Origin: Strigops habroptila
Taxonomy: Eukaryota > Chordata > Aves > Psittaciformes > Psittacidae
Direction: 5' to 3'
DNA: 64,000 nucleotides
NCBI RefSeq assembly: GCF_004027225.2
Contig: NC_044277.2
Span: 90,036,283-90,100,282 of the forward strand
Shown: positions 38,701-49,700 of the stretch, piece by piece
Layout of the letters: each line of letters begins with the position of its first letter
Position numbering within the stretch: the stretch's first letter is position 1
Program-made: the position numbers and the translations under genes
The notes under the pieces: generated by a model
What the model saw: the letters and a program-made list of their open reading frames with translations, nothing else
What the model was told of the DNA's origin: nothing
Database searches by the model: none

Positions 38701-41700
38701 TTTTTTATTACAGATGAAAAATAACAAAGTAAGCTGGACTAGAGTGAACATGGGTAAATTAACATTAAATACAGGATAAAATTCACTTCAGAAAGTCCCA
38801 TGGCTCCTTTCATCACCTCCTCTTTCAGAGAGGCTTATATGCAGATCCACACATTGCTTTTATCACCACACTACAGACTTATCATTAAACCACAGATTTG
38901 TTTACCCTTATGTGAGTGCACTGTGAACTACACAATACATGACCTGACAGAAACCTGGATCAGTTCACCCTAACAGAAAAAGGAGGTCAGTACATTAAAG
39001 TCTAGATTTAAAAACAAATAATTTAAATATATAGTGTAATCTGCAATAAATCACTGCTTGTACTGGCTCTGAATTATCCTTGTTCCAAGACATTGAAGAA
39101 TCTATGAGCTCTAGTAAGATTGTCATTTTCATTTCAGTGCTATAAAGAAACTGCAGTGTACAAGCGTACAAAAGGCTTGAAGCCTAACAGGTAAAATACA
39201 CAAAAGAGATTTTATGGCATAAAATTTTATGTAAGTACTTAGGGGCAGAAAAAGAGAAAAGCTTTTTGACTAAAATCCCTAATAATCCCTAGTAATCTCA
39301 TCCTAGTACTTCTCTGTTTTCCATTCACCTTACTCTGCCTACCTACGTGCATTTGTGGGGCTACCTGCAGTTCAGTTTCTCACAGGTTTATAGTTTGAAG
39401 TTAAATAAAATACTATATTTAAAAGACTGTTAAAATGACAACTGACCAATGGAAAAGCCAAGTTTCGAGGCAATTTTCCTGATTCCAGTTGATGTATGCG
39501 AAGGAAAACATCTACCTGTGGGGTAGAATCATTAATAAAACGAATTACACGAAGAGCATGGTGTATATCCCAGTACTGCTCCTTCCGGTACTTCATCACC
39601 AAAGCGTGAGATTCATGGTGAGGAGGAATAATTCCTAAAGAAAAGAAAAAAAAAGCAACTGTAAAGACAAAAAGCAGAGCACAAACTCCCTTTCCAAGAG
39701 AGCTGCCTAACTTCAACTTCTATTACAACTCCAGCCTACAGAAGCGTTAAGATCTGGCACTGCAGTTTGTTCATAAACTTGGTCAAAGAACACAGGGAGA
39801 AAAATCTACCAAACTGGAAGTCAACGGACCAACAAAGCACTTTAGCATTATATTTATAAAAACAAATTGTATAGGTTAACTGAGCATAGGCAAAAGCTAC
39901 CCTTAGATTATTGCTCCTCAAGCTCTTCTACAAGGTTTTCAGAACACTAACTCTTGTATACCACAGCATCACACTGGTAAGAAATGTCATTGTTGGGATA
40001 GATTAAAAAATAATTTGACTGGCTGATTCCCCTTCTCCAACAACCTTTATCTTTAAATTGTGAATCTTACTTGTTTATATCTACCTGTAGTTTTTAACAC
40101 AGTAATATAATATATCCGGATATATTTACATATATTTTTATATATCTATTTTGAAAACAAAGTGGGCACAGAATGATTTTTATATACATTAGCTGGGCAT
40201 ATTCTCAAATTCTACACTTTGTCTGAGATGACCAGAGAACATACATACACGCAAAGATACTGTACATTCCAGTATTATCCAATTTACTGTTAGAGCTCTG
40301 CCAGAAAATCCTTTACTCACTGTATCACAGATTAATCCTCTCTAAAATAACATTCAAAAGCAAAATCGATCACATAGGTTGAATCAATTACAGATTAAAA
40401 CTTAAGAATACCACGCAAATACTTTGCAAGGAAACATTCCATACTTTCTTAGCACAACACTAATATTTATTTCTAGTTTCCTAGAAGGACAAAAAAAAAG
40501 GGAGTTGGGAGAAAGTATCCAAGTAGAGAGGCAGAAAAAATTAAACTGCCTACAAACTCCAGAAAAGATGCTCAACATTTTACCTGATCCTTCTCCTTGC
40601 TCAAGACTCAATCTTGCCGTGCACTGATGTTCAAACAAAACTGTCATCACAAGTTTCAACAGAAATAAGATCTTACATACACCAAAGAAAAAAATGCCAC
40701 TTCCAGTGGAACAGAATTTTTCCTCTTTTAGAAAGCCATGAGAACAAAGTATTCTTCAAAAATCAGTTCTGAAACAGGCCACCTGCTGCTTTTATCTCTC
40801 ACTGAAAGAAAAAAGTATTTCTGCCAAGTGTTAAACCAGGAAATGGCTGAGTCTTAGTAATATCCACATCTGACAGAAAATCATCTTTTATTTTCCAACT
40901 GCAAACCTGTCTGCATTTCAAAAGCTGGAACAAAACAAGACATTTTTCGCGTTATGCAAAAACAAAGTCAACATCATGACTTTGTATGTACACACCACCA
41001 ACTGCTTTCCTCAAACACAGAAGACTACCTTAGGAAGACAGAAAATAGGCTTAAACAACTCAGAGATGTCTAGAAACCATCATGAGTCATACCTGAACAG
41101 GAAGTTAATAGAGACGTCACTGACATACCATGTAACCTGGCACAGCATAAAGCTTTGTGTTGCGAGATAATTTTGCTCACAGAATGGAATTCATTTTGTT
41201 TAACTATTAACATTATTCAGCAGAGATGTAATGCCTCCCACCAGAAATGGACTGGGCTGTTGTTCCAGTCATTTACGGAGAGATATTTTGCACTTCCCTT
41301 CTGAATACCGGCTTTTTTAACAAGCGTTAACACTGAGATTCACCATGAGAAAAGTCTTTGTACCTCCGTTCACCTAAGAAGCATACAGAATGACCATATG
41401 CATATTTGAAATAAATCCCTCTGGGTTTAAAATACAAAATTCTTTAAAAAATCAATATAATTTTCATACAGTTAACTCAGAAGGCATTTTATGTTATCAT
41501 AGAAATCAAAAATCATCCTATCCAAAACAGTCAAAGATAGACCACTGGCTCTGCTACAATTCTGCCAAGAGACTGTACTTTGCTATTATAATTTTGGCTG
41601 AAAGATCTCCTACTGAGTCACTTGTCCAAACCGCCTACACTATATTACCTACTACTAATATTTTAAAGGATGCAGACTATTTAACTAGCGCCCAGAGTGC

Positions 41701-44132
41701 AAGAATCTTTTTCCCCCTAGAATGAGTACTCTAATGGCAGAGGTTTTTATCAAGCCTCTGTTACTGTTAGTTCAACAATCAATGCCAAGAACTTCAAGCT
41801 TTATAATTAGATCTTGCACCTTCTGCACACTGTTCATTTACTACCTCTTCCCAAAAGAGACTCACAAATGCAAATAATTAGGAACACGAAGACACAATCT
41901 TTAAATTGTAGAAAACTGGAGGGGAAAAACAGAAGGGGGGAAAAAATAAGATTGTTTACAACTCAGCTAATATTTTCTAATGCATTATTTGAAACTTCAG
42001 ACACTGTAGTGGAACACGGAGACTAAAAAGAGAAACAGAAAACATTTACTTGAACACTGTTCAAGACCAAGGCACAGTCTAAGATAAATAAATATCCTAA
42101 AGCTGAGAAAAACTGTTTTGTAAAGTACTCATTCAGTATGAAGTCACCAATCTTTCCAACTTTGACTCACATGCCAAAATCTTGTTATAGGAGACATATA
42201 TGGGAGCTGTATCGCATATTCTGGAAAGCCAAAGGACAAAGAAGTAGAACAGTTCACAAACAGCAAAAGACAGCAACTTCCAACCCAATCTGCAAACTGA
42301 TGCTGCTGGTCTCTCCCTGATGAAACATTTTGCATAATCAGCACCATTCCTGCCAGCACAGGCCTGGTAATAACAAGACATAGGAGCCAAACTCAAGCTT
42401 TTCAAAAGTGGCACAACACTTCATCACCAACAGTACTGTAAATCACATTTTTCTTCCAGAAATTCAGTCAGATGCTGTTCCTTCACACTCAATCTGACAG
42501 TGTTCCTCTACATGCAGCAAACTCTTAGGGAAACTCTCCAGGTACCTGTCCTCTCTCCAAGCAACATGACCTCACATCTCATAAACCCAACACACTTGAC
42601 TGGTTACTGCTAAGTCAGTACTTTTGAATTAGTCATGTGACTAATGCACTTCAAGGATAACAGAATCTATTTATGGGCATTTCTATGGTTTCCAGGGAAT
42701 ACCATAATTTAATCTCCAGCCTCATAACTTCTTCAAATTTAAGTACAATTTAAAGCCAGAATCAAAACCAGAAGATTTTTCAGAACACAAAGTTTCTCTT
42801 TAGAATAAACATCCGTTCCACACCTTGCCCAGGTTTTTTAAGTTCAATCACACCTTTACTTCAACTTCCCTGTCTGTTATTTTAGGAACAGATCTGAGTA
42901 CCTTACCGGGTATCAGTGACTTATTACAATCCACTTTTCAAATTCCTCTTATCAATTTACGTACATGGTGCTACAAAATTAAATATATAAATACACTCTC
43001 CTAGGTACACTTCAGCAAAAGTTCTCAAAAACTACGCATGGAATATTGTTTTGTAGTTGCCATTGGACATCCTACGGAGGTACAAAAGTAGACTAACTAT
43101 GTTTCAGTAGGTAAGGTACAACAGAATAATCTGTATCATTAATTCCCCAAAGGAAAAAATAACAAAAGATACACCTTCCTACACACTCCTTCCTACACAG
43201 TATCACAGATGTTATATTTCATACCTAAAAGCACCTTCCACACCAGTATACGATACATGGATGGGAGAGGAAACCTTTGACTAAATGTGCAAAGCTTCTC
43301 AATATCTGTAAAGATATAAAAAGGAAAAAAAATTAAGTTAAATTTAAATATAATTTATAAATCGGTTTGAGTCTCTGATCTACCTAAGCATGACAAAGCC
43401 TTTGCTGCAGATCGAAATCACCATTTCCATCATATATTATCAGCAAATGTTTTCACTACTTCAAGTGAGAACAGAATGTGCCCTATAAACTGCAACAATC
43501 TTGAACGATATATGCGTTGGCCTGATTTACAGTAAGACTACCCTAGGGTTCACTAGGAAGAAACTAACACTTTTATAGACATTTTGTAAATCACATTGCT
43601 ATTTCAAAACAATTAAGGGCTTTGTTATAAGGACATTTATCTTTCTGTTTTGTTAAAGATGTGGCACTCCTCAGGGACCAACAATAATAACGAAATCTTC
43701 ATTGTTTTGAGGTTAGATGGAACTAACAGCATGCGACAATACATTCTCAGAATAAAACTGTTTTTATTAAAAAACTTTTAGTTTCTTGGGCACAGAATGA
43801 GAGGAGGAAAAAAAAAGAAGCAATCAGACAAACCTTTCGTAGTTTTAAAAATCAGATTTTCAGACCTTTGAAACTCAAAGGACTGCTAGTAATAACTGAG
43901 AGATCAGTAAAAGATGCAAAAATTAAATGAGTACTAAGCACAGCAGCTAAACATTTTCTATTATTCCCTCCCCATCCCCAAATCACCCAAGTAATAGAGA
44001 AAACAGTGACATCAACTTGCCCAACCGGTCATCTTTTAACAGAATTTCCAGTGACTTCTTTTCTTCAACTCCACGAAACCCGACTTTTTCATAATATACT
44101 GAGCGAAAGTTTCTCTGAGAGTCATCAGCCAT
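26636..44132 (-). CDS. TBC1D7: TBC1D7 (TBC1 domain family member 7), complete, seven coding exons
   Basis: Exons 44132-44021, 43305-43225, 39634-39447, 37221-37084, 35250-35105, 27693-27564 and 26722-26636 join into one frame of 293 codons plus stop, equal to the human length. The start [20 protein letters not shown] closely matches the known family N-terminus, and the ATG has A at -3 and G at +4. The protein is the third subunit of the TSC1-TSC2 complex, which acts on RHEB to restrain mTORC1, and it binds the TSC1 coiled coil. It has one TBC domain: motif A WKVLLG at residues 60-65 is present, but I see neither the usual IxxDxxR arginine-finger motif nor YxQG. This fits a scaffolding subunit, although Rab17 GAP activity has been proposed. 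Two introns use GC donors (after exons 1 and 5), and both are required to keep frame. Confidence 0.97.
26723..27563 (-). other. TBC1D7: TBC1D7 intron 6
   Basis: An 841-bp GT-AG intron (gtaagt...ttgtag). AT-rich, with no repeats recognised. Confidence 0.85.
27564..27693 (-). CDS. TBC1D7: TBC1D7 coding exon 6
   Basis: 130 bp: A completing the AG|A arginine codon (222), then 43 codons [20 protein letters not shown]...FLEN (residues 223-265). The hydrophobic [11 protein letters not shown] segment is a conserved TBC-domain core helix. Acceptor ttttgtag, donor gtaagt. Confidence 0.96.
28945..29395 (+). mobile_element. CR1 LINE fragment with ORF2 C-terminal remnant
   Basis: The translated part at 28954-29190 reads like the end of CR1 ORF2 ([29 protein letters not shown]). 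The frame then breaks and continues in another frame through the [14 protein letters not shown] segment. The untranslated 3' end follows, with gacatccagaggtccctgcc. It is 5' truncated and inactive, lying antisense in TBC1D7 intron 5. Confidence 0.93.
34391..34414. repeat. 24-bp near-perfect palindrome
   Basis: The arm gtgagctgcca (34391-34401) is followed by a 2-base spacer and its exact complement (34404-34414). It sits at the 5' border of the recognisable old LTR, in a TBC1D7 intron. Confidence 0.8.
34421..34707 (+). mobile_element. Old partial LTR related to the solo LTR at 9697
   Basis: It aligns by eye with the 3' half of the first LTR. Shared features include ggtatggaatatc, a ggtcggctgtcc-like block, the tail agcaacaactaaaaca, tgttatcaacactatt, ccagctacta, and the end ccagtaca (compare cccaggaca). 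The TATA box is degraded and the AATAAA is lost. It is clearly older than the first copy and antisense to TBC1D7. Confidence 0.82.
35105..35250 (-). CDS. TBC1D7: TBC1D7 coding exon 5
   Basis: 146 bp: 48 codons plus [22 protein letters not shown] and on to CLPECSLQ (residues 174-221). The acceptor is tctctcag. The donor is ACAGAG|gcaagt, a strong GC-type site. The nearest GT, four bases further on, would shift the frame. Confidence 0.95.
35251..37083 (-). other. TBC1D7: TBC1D7 intron 4 (1.8 kb) beginning with a minisatellite
   Basis: GT-AG (gtaagg...tctcag). The first 200 bases are a pyrimidine-rich minisatellite on the transcribed strand. The rest is AT-rich unique sequence. Confidence 0.85.
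36890..37072. repeat. 15-bp purine/pyrimidine minisatellite with A/G-rich flanks
   Basis: The core 36946-37050 is seven consecutive copies of agagaaaaaagaaat, exact except for a change at the end of the last copy. It is flanked by irregular A/G-rich sequence. The unit length of a multiple of three keeps one frame open through all copies on the - strand. It starts about 10 bases from the TBC1D7 exon 4 donor. Confidence 0.93.
37084..37221 (-). CDS. TBC1D7: TBC1D7 coding exon 4
   Basis: 138 bp, 46 complete codons: [20 protein letters not shown]...DSLQQL (residues 128-173). Acceptor ttttccag, donor CTG|gtaagg. Human has [20 protein letters not shown] at the same place, so this segment is nearly unchanged. 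Confidence 0.97.
37222..39446 (-). other. TBC1D7: TBC1D7 intron 3 (2.2 kb)
   Basis: GT-AG (gtcagt...ttccag). It contains a small imperfect repeat (37665-37755). Nothing else is recognised. Confidence 0.85.
37665..37755. repeat. Three imperfect copies of a ctaggtgatgagcatct unit
   Basis: Copies start near 37665, 37705 and 37735 and share ctaggtgat(c/g)agcatct. Between the first and second lies a 9-bp perfect inverted repeat, cctagggca (37688-37696) with tgccctagg (37702-37710). Confidence 0.75.
39447..39634 (-). CDS. TBC1D7: TBC1D7 coding exon 3
   Basis: 188 bp: GA completing the glycine codon 65, then 62 codons [20 protein letters not shown]...LAFPL (residues 66-127). Acceptor ttctttag, donor TTG|gtcagt. 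This is where active TBC proteins carry the arginine-finger motif; here the stretch [15 protein letters not shown] lacks it. Confidence 0.96.
39635..43224 (-). other. TBC1D7: TBC1D7 intron 2 (3.6 kb)
   Basis: GT-AG (gtatga...ctttag). It contains an 18-bp AT-rich palindrome (40109-40126, centre ccgg). No mobile element is recognised. Confidence 0.85.
43225..43305 (-). CDS. TBC1D7: TBC1D7 coding exon 2
   Basis: 81 bp: AT completing aspartate 38, 26 codons [20 protein letters not shown]...KVLL, then G of glycine 65. Acceptor ctttacag, donor TTTTAG|gtatga. It holds TBC motif A (W60, followed by KVLLG). Confidence 0.96.
   Translation of the reverse strand: MLRSFAHLVKGFLSHPCIVYWCGRCF
43306..44020 (-). 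other. TBC1D7: TBC1D7 intron 1 of the coding region (715 bp, GC-AG)
   Basis: It begins gcaagt and ends ctttacag. The GC donor is needed: joining at the nearby GT would give a stop within three codons. Confidence 0.85.
44021..44132 (-). CDS. TBC1D7: TBC1D7 first coding exon
   Basis: 112 bp: ATG at 44132 in a good context (A at -3, G at +4), 37 codons [20 protein letters not shown]...KDDRL and the G of aspartate 38. The donor is TTGG|gcaagt. The same frame is open upstream to a further Met, but the family N-terminus begins at this ATG. Confidence 0.96.
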
Positions 44133-45931
44133 GATTTGATTCCTTTTGGAGAAACAGTAATTCCCCTTTAGACTTACAACAAAACATTTCTTTTTTGTTA
44201 AGGTCAAGTACTTTTGCACACTGATAAGAGCTGCCTGCCTCTGTCTCTACAGTATTAATAAATGCTACAGAACATGAAATTCTTCCAAGATCTTTGTCAT
44301 CATATGTTAACATAAACAATCATAAAAATAACTGAATCTAACCAAGGTCTAAAGCTATACAATTTCCACGTGAAACATAGGGATTTTTAAAAATCTTTTA
44401 TTCCTACAGTAAATAATACTACTTTTCAAAAAGTTAAAAAAAAACCCAAACCAACAAAAACTGGAGAGACACTTAGCCTTTTATGCGATATCGTGTATTT
44501 CACAACCAGTATGAAAAAATACAGTTAAGAGTGTGACAAAATTTTGGCTACAGAAGCCCTAATTAAGTACAACTGTTACCCAGCTTTCACACTTACCAAG
44601 CAAGATAACCAGAAGCAAGGACAAGCTGATGTTTGCCTCAGTAGCACAGGGAAGACAGGAAAGATATGCCTAGGTATGTAGGTTTGTTCTTAAGTTGCAG
44701 ACTTGAATTAAATGTTCATGTTGTCATCAGGTGCTGTAACAGCCACAGACGTGACCTTGTTAGTCCAATACTAAAAAGAAATAAATGTCTCATCCTACAC
44801 TGGAAACAATGGTAAATTGTAAGTACCCTGTGTTTCATAACAAATATAACTGATATTTCAATTCAGGTCAACTTTCTAAATATCAATACTCTCCTTTGCA
44901 GCCTTGCAAATATGGGAAAGTTCTGGCTTGTAACTCAAAGGACTAAAGAAAAAAATCTTAACTTTTATGCCCAGTGACAGCAATAACATTTGGAGAAAAG
45001 TAATTTGGTTTGAGTGACAAGCAACGGGTGAACGATGCACTGAAAAGCTTTTCTCCTTAAAGTCTTCTTTCCCTTGCTGAACCAAAGCACGTATCAGGAG
45101 CAGAGCATTTGCAGATATAAGCAAAGGCCACAATTTTGCACATATTTAAATCTGTATATCAACTAGGCCTACTTGTGTTTCAAATTAAGTCCAAATACTG
45201 AATGAGTGATTTCTGAGACAGGTCATATGCCATCTCAAAACCAGAAAAAGAAGTATATGACTTGCAAGACAGTCCAGTTGCGCACTATCCTTATGAAAAC
45301 AACGGTGATGTTCATGCATTGTGCATTTAAGGGTCCAGTGGTCAGGGTGATTACCGCTTATATTGCAGGCTCGTCTAAAACCAGACTTATGATGCTACAG
45401 GCACTCAGCTACATTTAAAATATTTTAAATGTTTTAAACCTGAATTTAATATGAGCTATTTAGAAAACATTTAGCCTGTACAACTTGTGGAAAGCTGACA
45501 GTAGTCACAAAGCAGAAAGAGTAAGTATCACTCAAAAAATAACGCATGATCTGTAAAAAAGGAATGTTATTAATTTTAAACTATCACTATACCAGCAGTA
45601 CATTTTATTTACTGTTTCCTTCTTCCCTCCCTCCAAATTTAGGATATATATTTCATGTTAGGTAAAAAAGACAGTGTTCCAATCTCTACATATATCATCA
45701 ATAAACTGGAAAAAGGGGAAACAAATCCCTCGCCAGCTCACTGCAAATGTTCTGTACAACAGAATAGTCACTCCTCCTGTCTTCAAATATTAATGCATTC
45801 TCGGCCTCAACAGCACTTTTCATCATATCATTAAACTTCACGGCAGGTGATTTTAACAATGAAATAGAAATATTTAGTAAAGAGCCAGACACGATGCCAA
45901 TACGCTTCCGCCCGTTTAGAGAAGGCCCTAC
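44133..45931 (-). other. TBC1D7: TBC1D7 5' non-coding region / first intron
   Basis: Between the start codon and the CpG island. A 5'UTR acceptor must lie just upstream of the ATG (candidates: tctccaaaag near 44142, or ttatcag near 44222), but I cannot choose. No coding exon or repeat is seen. Confidence 0.6.
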
Positions 45932-46060
45932 CTTGCACAAACCAAGCTAAACTCTGGGCGCACCTCTGCAGGCCGAGCAGCACCGCTGGCACGGCCCTCG
46001 CTTACCCCGACCCGGCCCGACCAGCGGCCTCGCCACCGTCCCGGCCTTTGGGGTTGCAAT
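45932..46060 (-). other. TBC1D7: Candidate TBC1D7 non-coding first exon
   Basis: On the - strand the lower edge of the CpG island has the donor-like GTGCAAG|gtaggg at 45932/45931. The upper limit is arbitrary and the transcription start cannot be read from sequence alone. Confidence 0.35.
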
Positions 46061-46213
46061 ACCCGGTCACCGCCACCACCGGGAGCTAATGCCACCGGGA
46101 CGCCCTGAGGAAGGGCCAGGGCCGGGACCCCACCGCAGCCGCCCAGCACCCACGGCAGGCGGGCGCGGCCCTGCGGCGCGGACAGGGGCGGGTCGGAGCG
46201 CGGCGCGGCATGG

Positions 46214-46223
46214 GCGCATGCGC
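46214..46223. promoter_or_regulatory. NRF1-type binding site
   Basis: The palindrome GCGCATGCGC within the CpG island fits the core of the NRF1 consensus. Confidence 0.6.
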
Positions 46224-46344
46224 AGGCCGTGTCCCGCCCCGGCGGCCATGGCGCGGCTGGGGGAGCCTCCTGTCACCCGTCCAGCGGTAGCGGCGGGTGC
46301 GGAGGGGACGTGGCGGGCGCCTCGGTGCCGGGTGCCTCTCCTCG

Positions 46345-46364
46345 CCCCCCCCCCCCCCCCCCCC
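46345..46364. repeat. C20 homopolymer
   Basis: Twenty uninterrupted C on the + strand (G20 on the TBC1D7 strand) at the upstream edge of the CpG island. The exact length is open to sequencing error. Confidence 0.8.
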
Positions 46365-46483
46365 ACGTTTTATGGGGCAGCTGCGGGTGCGCTGAGGGCT
46401 GCCGGAGGAGAGCGGCGGCATCTCCTGTACCCTCTAAATGGCCGCTTAAAGCCTCTAAATGGCTTCAAGCTGAAAGCGGGTAG

Positions 46484-46712
46484 ATTTAGGTATCAGGAAG
46501 AAATTCTTCCCTGTGAGGGTGCTGAGGCGCTGGCACAGGTTGCCCAGAGAAGCTGTGGCTGCCCCATCCCTGGCAGTGTTCAAGGCCAGGTTGGATGGGG
46601 CTTTGAGCAACCTGCTCTAGTGGAAGGTGTCCCTGCCCATGGCAGGGGGGTTGGAACTGGATGAGCTGTAATGTCCCTTCCAACCCAAACCATTCTGTGA
46701 TTCAATGACACC
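46484..46712 (+). mobile_element. CR1 LINE 3' fragment beside the CpG island
   Basis: A typical CR1 end: gaggcgctggcacaggttgc, tcaaggccaggttggatggg, tcccttccaaccc and the terminal attctgtgattcaatga. It is 5' truncated and lies about 65 bases beyond the GC-rich island, a different subfamily from the other two copies by eye. Confidence 0.95.
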
Positions 46713-49700
46713 CCTATCTCAAGGTGACACCAGAGAGCTGGGTGTTTTGACAGTGCCTGGTATGGAATTACATAGAGCAGTGATCCAGAAAGTGCAGTGC
46801 TGCTCAAGACCCAGCAATAATGCTTGATGATAAGAGAATAACTCCTTCCCGTAACACTGAGGCCACAAAGAATAGCAAAGAATTATATTGCCTGTACCAT
46901 ATTATTTACTATAATTGGTATGCTTAGCACTTTGGCCCATCCACTGTGACATTTTACTTAGAACAATCTCTAGGAAGCCAAGTGTGTTTTCCAAACCCAA
47001 GATTTACACTGATGCGTGTAAGCAAAGTACTTGATGCTAAAAGTGCCACTCCTCAAAACACATAAGGGACCTAGATCTCACTGTTGGAAGCCAACACTCA
47101 AAAATCAAGCCGTGCTGCCTAAACCATGGGACATCAAAGTAATAGTGTGGGTTCATTTGTGGATGGGGTTTGGGTTTGGGTTTTTTTAGTTGTTGGTGAT
47201 GTTTTTATTCAGATGTTTGACATCTTGCCAGCTTTTAACTGTACAACTGCAAGCACCAGGCAGCTGCTTTTAATAGGAGCTGAGTTTTCAGCTCAGAGCT
47301 CTCTTCCAGGAGCACAAACTTGCACAAAACCATCAAACATCTGAGTTAGCAACACCAGGACTTGAGAGCACTAGAGCCCTCTAAGACAGCATCTTAGGTT
47401 AAGTGGCCTATTTTAAATGCACAGCACATCCCATTATTTTAATCTTGCCCAACGCTTTTGAAATGCCAAAACACACTGTTGTAGAAGGGACAGGCTTTTG
47501 TTAAACCCGGTTCACATAGGGGTGTTTTTGTTGAGTCAGGGCAAGGCCTAGCAAATATGTTTCTTGAAGTAATCCTGTACAGCAGCAGGTGGCAGGCTGG
47601 GGCCATTTTTTGTCGTTTTTGGGTTCTTGAACTCAAAATGCACCTTTTGTATCGATAGATGGCACTTGTCTCTGGGTAAGATCTGCTTGGTGCTGTTGGG
47701 AGCTCACCAGTATCCCAAGGTTCAGAAAGCAGCTACTGAAATTCAATCAAATCTCTATAATTTTTAATTACTAATTTTTGGCCTTGTCAAGATGTATTAC
47801 ACAGCTACAGTGGTGCTTTAAAAAAGGCTGAAGTTAGCACAGTTTATTTTAGCACTAATTTATGGTACAGCAGATGCAAGAATACTTGAAGCAGTTGAGC
47901 CATCAGACACTGTGGTATGGGTTTGCACTATATTAATGTTAGCAATTATGGCATTGCTAAAAGTTCTTAATCAAAATTAAGGTCTGAAAGATTTAGCTGC
48001 ATAAAAATACAGCATAAAAACAATACCTGCCCTGAAAAACAATAAAATGAATGTGGTCCCCCTAGTGAAGTTTCTAAACCCCACATATAGAAAGCTTCTT
48101 AATCATGTTAAGTATACACACAGATTTTCTTAATGCTATCTGTAAACAGATTCCAACATATAGATAATAGGTTATAGTGGGATCCCATCTTGGGGGTGAC
48201 AAAGCAAGTCAGTTTTAAATGACTACCAGCATTATATTTAGGTCAGTGGGAAATTTAAAAAAATTGAGACTTTTCAAATCGTAAATGAAATTAAAAGCAT
48301 CGTTTGAGCATGAACTGCTAATGACTACCATGATTATTATGTGGTGACACAGTGAAACAAAGATGGCTAACCTCATCTTTTAGAAAGACAGCCATGCACA
48401 GGGTCGGGCTTCCTTACTTTATCAGCTTTATTTCTTTTAACTGCCTCTTTACGTCCACCTGCACTGAAACTAACTAAATGACTCTATATGCTGTAAAATG
48501 GTGGTGTAAAGCACACAGGTGAGTCATTACCTAAATATTTCATTTAAGTAGGTTTACATTTTCATAAACCAAATAATGACCTTATTTTCCTTTGTCTATG
48601 GACATAAAGTATCTTCATGCCTGTTGATGCAATCTCTTTGTTGGCACTGTAAATGAAAGCAGAATTTCATCATGAATAGCTGCAGGTGTCAATCAGCAAA
48701 GTGGAGGACTGTGTTTAGTGTAAAATTGATTGATTAATACATTGTTAGTCAATAATACCTTCCTAGGCATCTGTCCAAACCCTGATAACCTAAACGTTGA
48801 ATTTTTTAAACTGCACATAACATCAGAAAAGGTAGAACACATAAAAGATAAAAGGGAAACAGGTTTGGAATTGGCTTGGGGTTATCTGAGATAGCAGAGC
48901 CAAACTGATTAGTACCCTGCTAGCATACTGCATCTCTCATTTTTATCTGTAACTTTGGAGTATTACTGTGTTTGCACTTTGTAGTGATGTGTTTATATTG
49001 CACAAGTGAATTACTCACTGACATAAGGCACATGAGAAGGAAGCCAAACAGGCATTGTTAATGCTTTTTTGTTGCAAAATATGAACTACATTGTCTCCAT
49101 GGTTCTTCTCGAAAAGAAAAACTTTCGCTATTAAAGCTGGAGTAATTTCATGGGAGCGATGTGCTGCTGAGTATTACAGCTCTTGGAAAGCCTTTAGGCA
49201 TCGGTCTCTCCTGTATGACTGATTTATCAGTGGAATTACAGATGATTATCAGAAGCACACCTTGTTGTGTGAATATCGAAAGAAGTTGAAAATGCAAAGC
49301 AACGAAATGTCAATTTGACACAGCATGGAGGTCCATATTTGCACGGAATTATAATAGATGTAATGTACAGAAAATAAACATAGTTTTTAGGTGGGTTTCA
49401 TTTACACCGAACTGACTGAAGATGCGCTTTTTTGTTTAAAAGACACTTTTCTGATAATATCTTCACAGCATATCAAAAGCAGTGTATACTTTTAGCCTGC
49501 TAATGCACCATCCCTTGCTCCTGTTACTACAGGAAATGATTGATGTTCAGGAAAGGAGTTACAAGTTTGGTCACTTCAGCTTTTCTAAGATACCATCTCC
49601 TGTTTCTTCAGAAGCATGAATAATTCCAGATGGTGAGAAGATCTGTGTTAATGGAAAGGACAATTTACTTACACATTCAATATAACCTTTTCATTGTGAA

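Larger units (their letters stand above)
45950..46420. promoter_or_regulatory. TBC1D7: CpG island, probable TBC1D7 promoter
   Basis: A sharp switch from AT-rich to very GC- and CpG-rich sequence, just upstream of TBC1D7. It contains a perfect NRF1-type core GCGCATGCGC (46214-46223), an Sp1-type GGGGCGGG (46185-46192) and a run of 20 C (46345-46364). No gene starts to the right on the + strand that I can recognise, so bidirectional use is unproven. Confidence 0.8.

Noticed and set aside
46089..46664. 191-codon open frame on the + strand over the CpG island
   Set aside because: Pro/Arg/Gly/Ala-rich translation of GC-rich DNA that then runs through a poly-C tract and into a CR1 repeat. This is a composition artefact.
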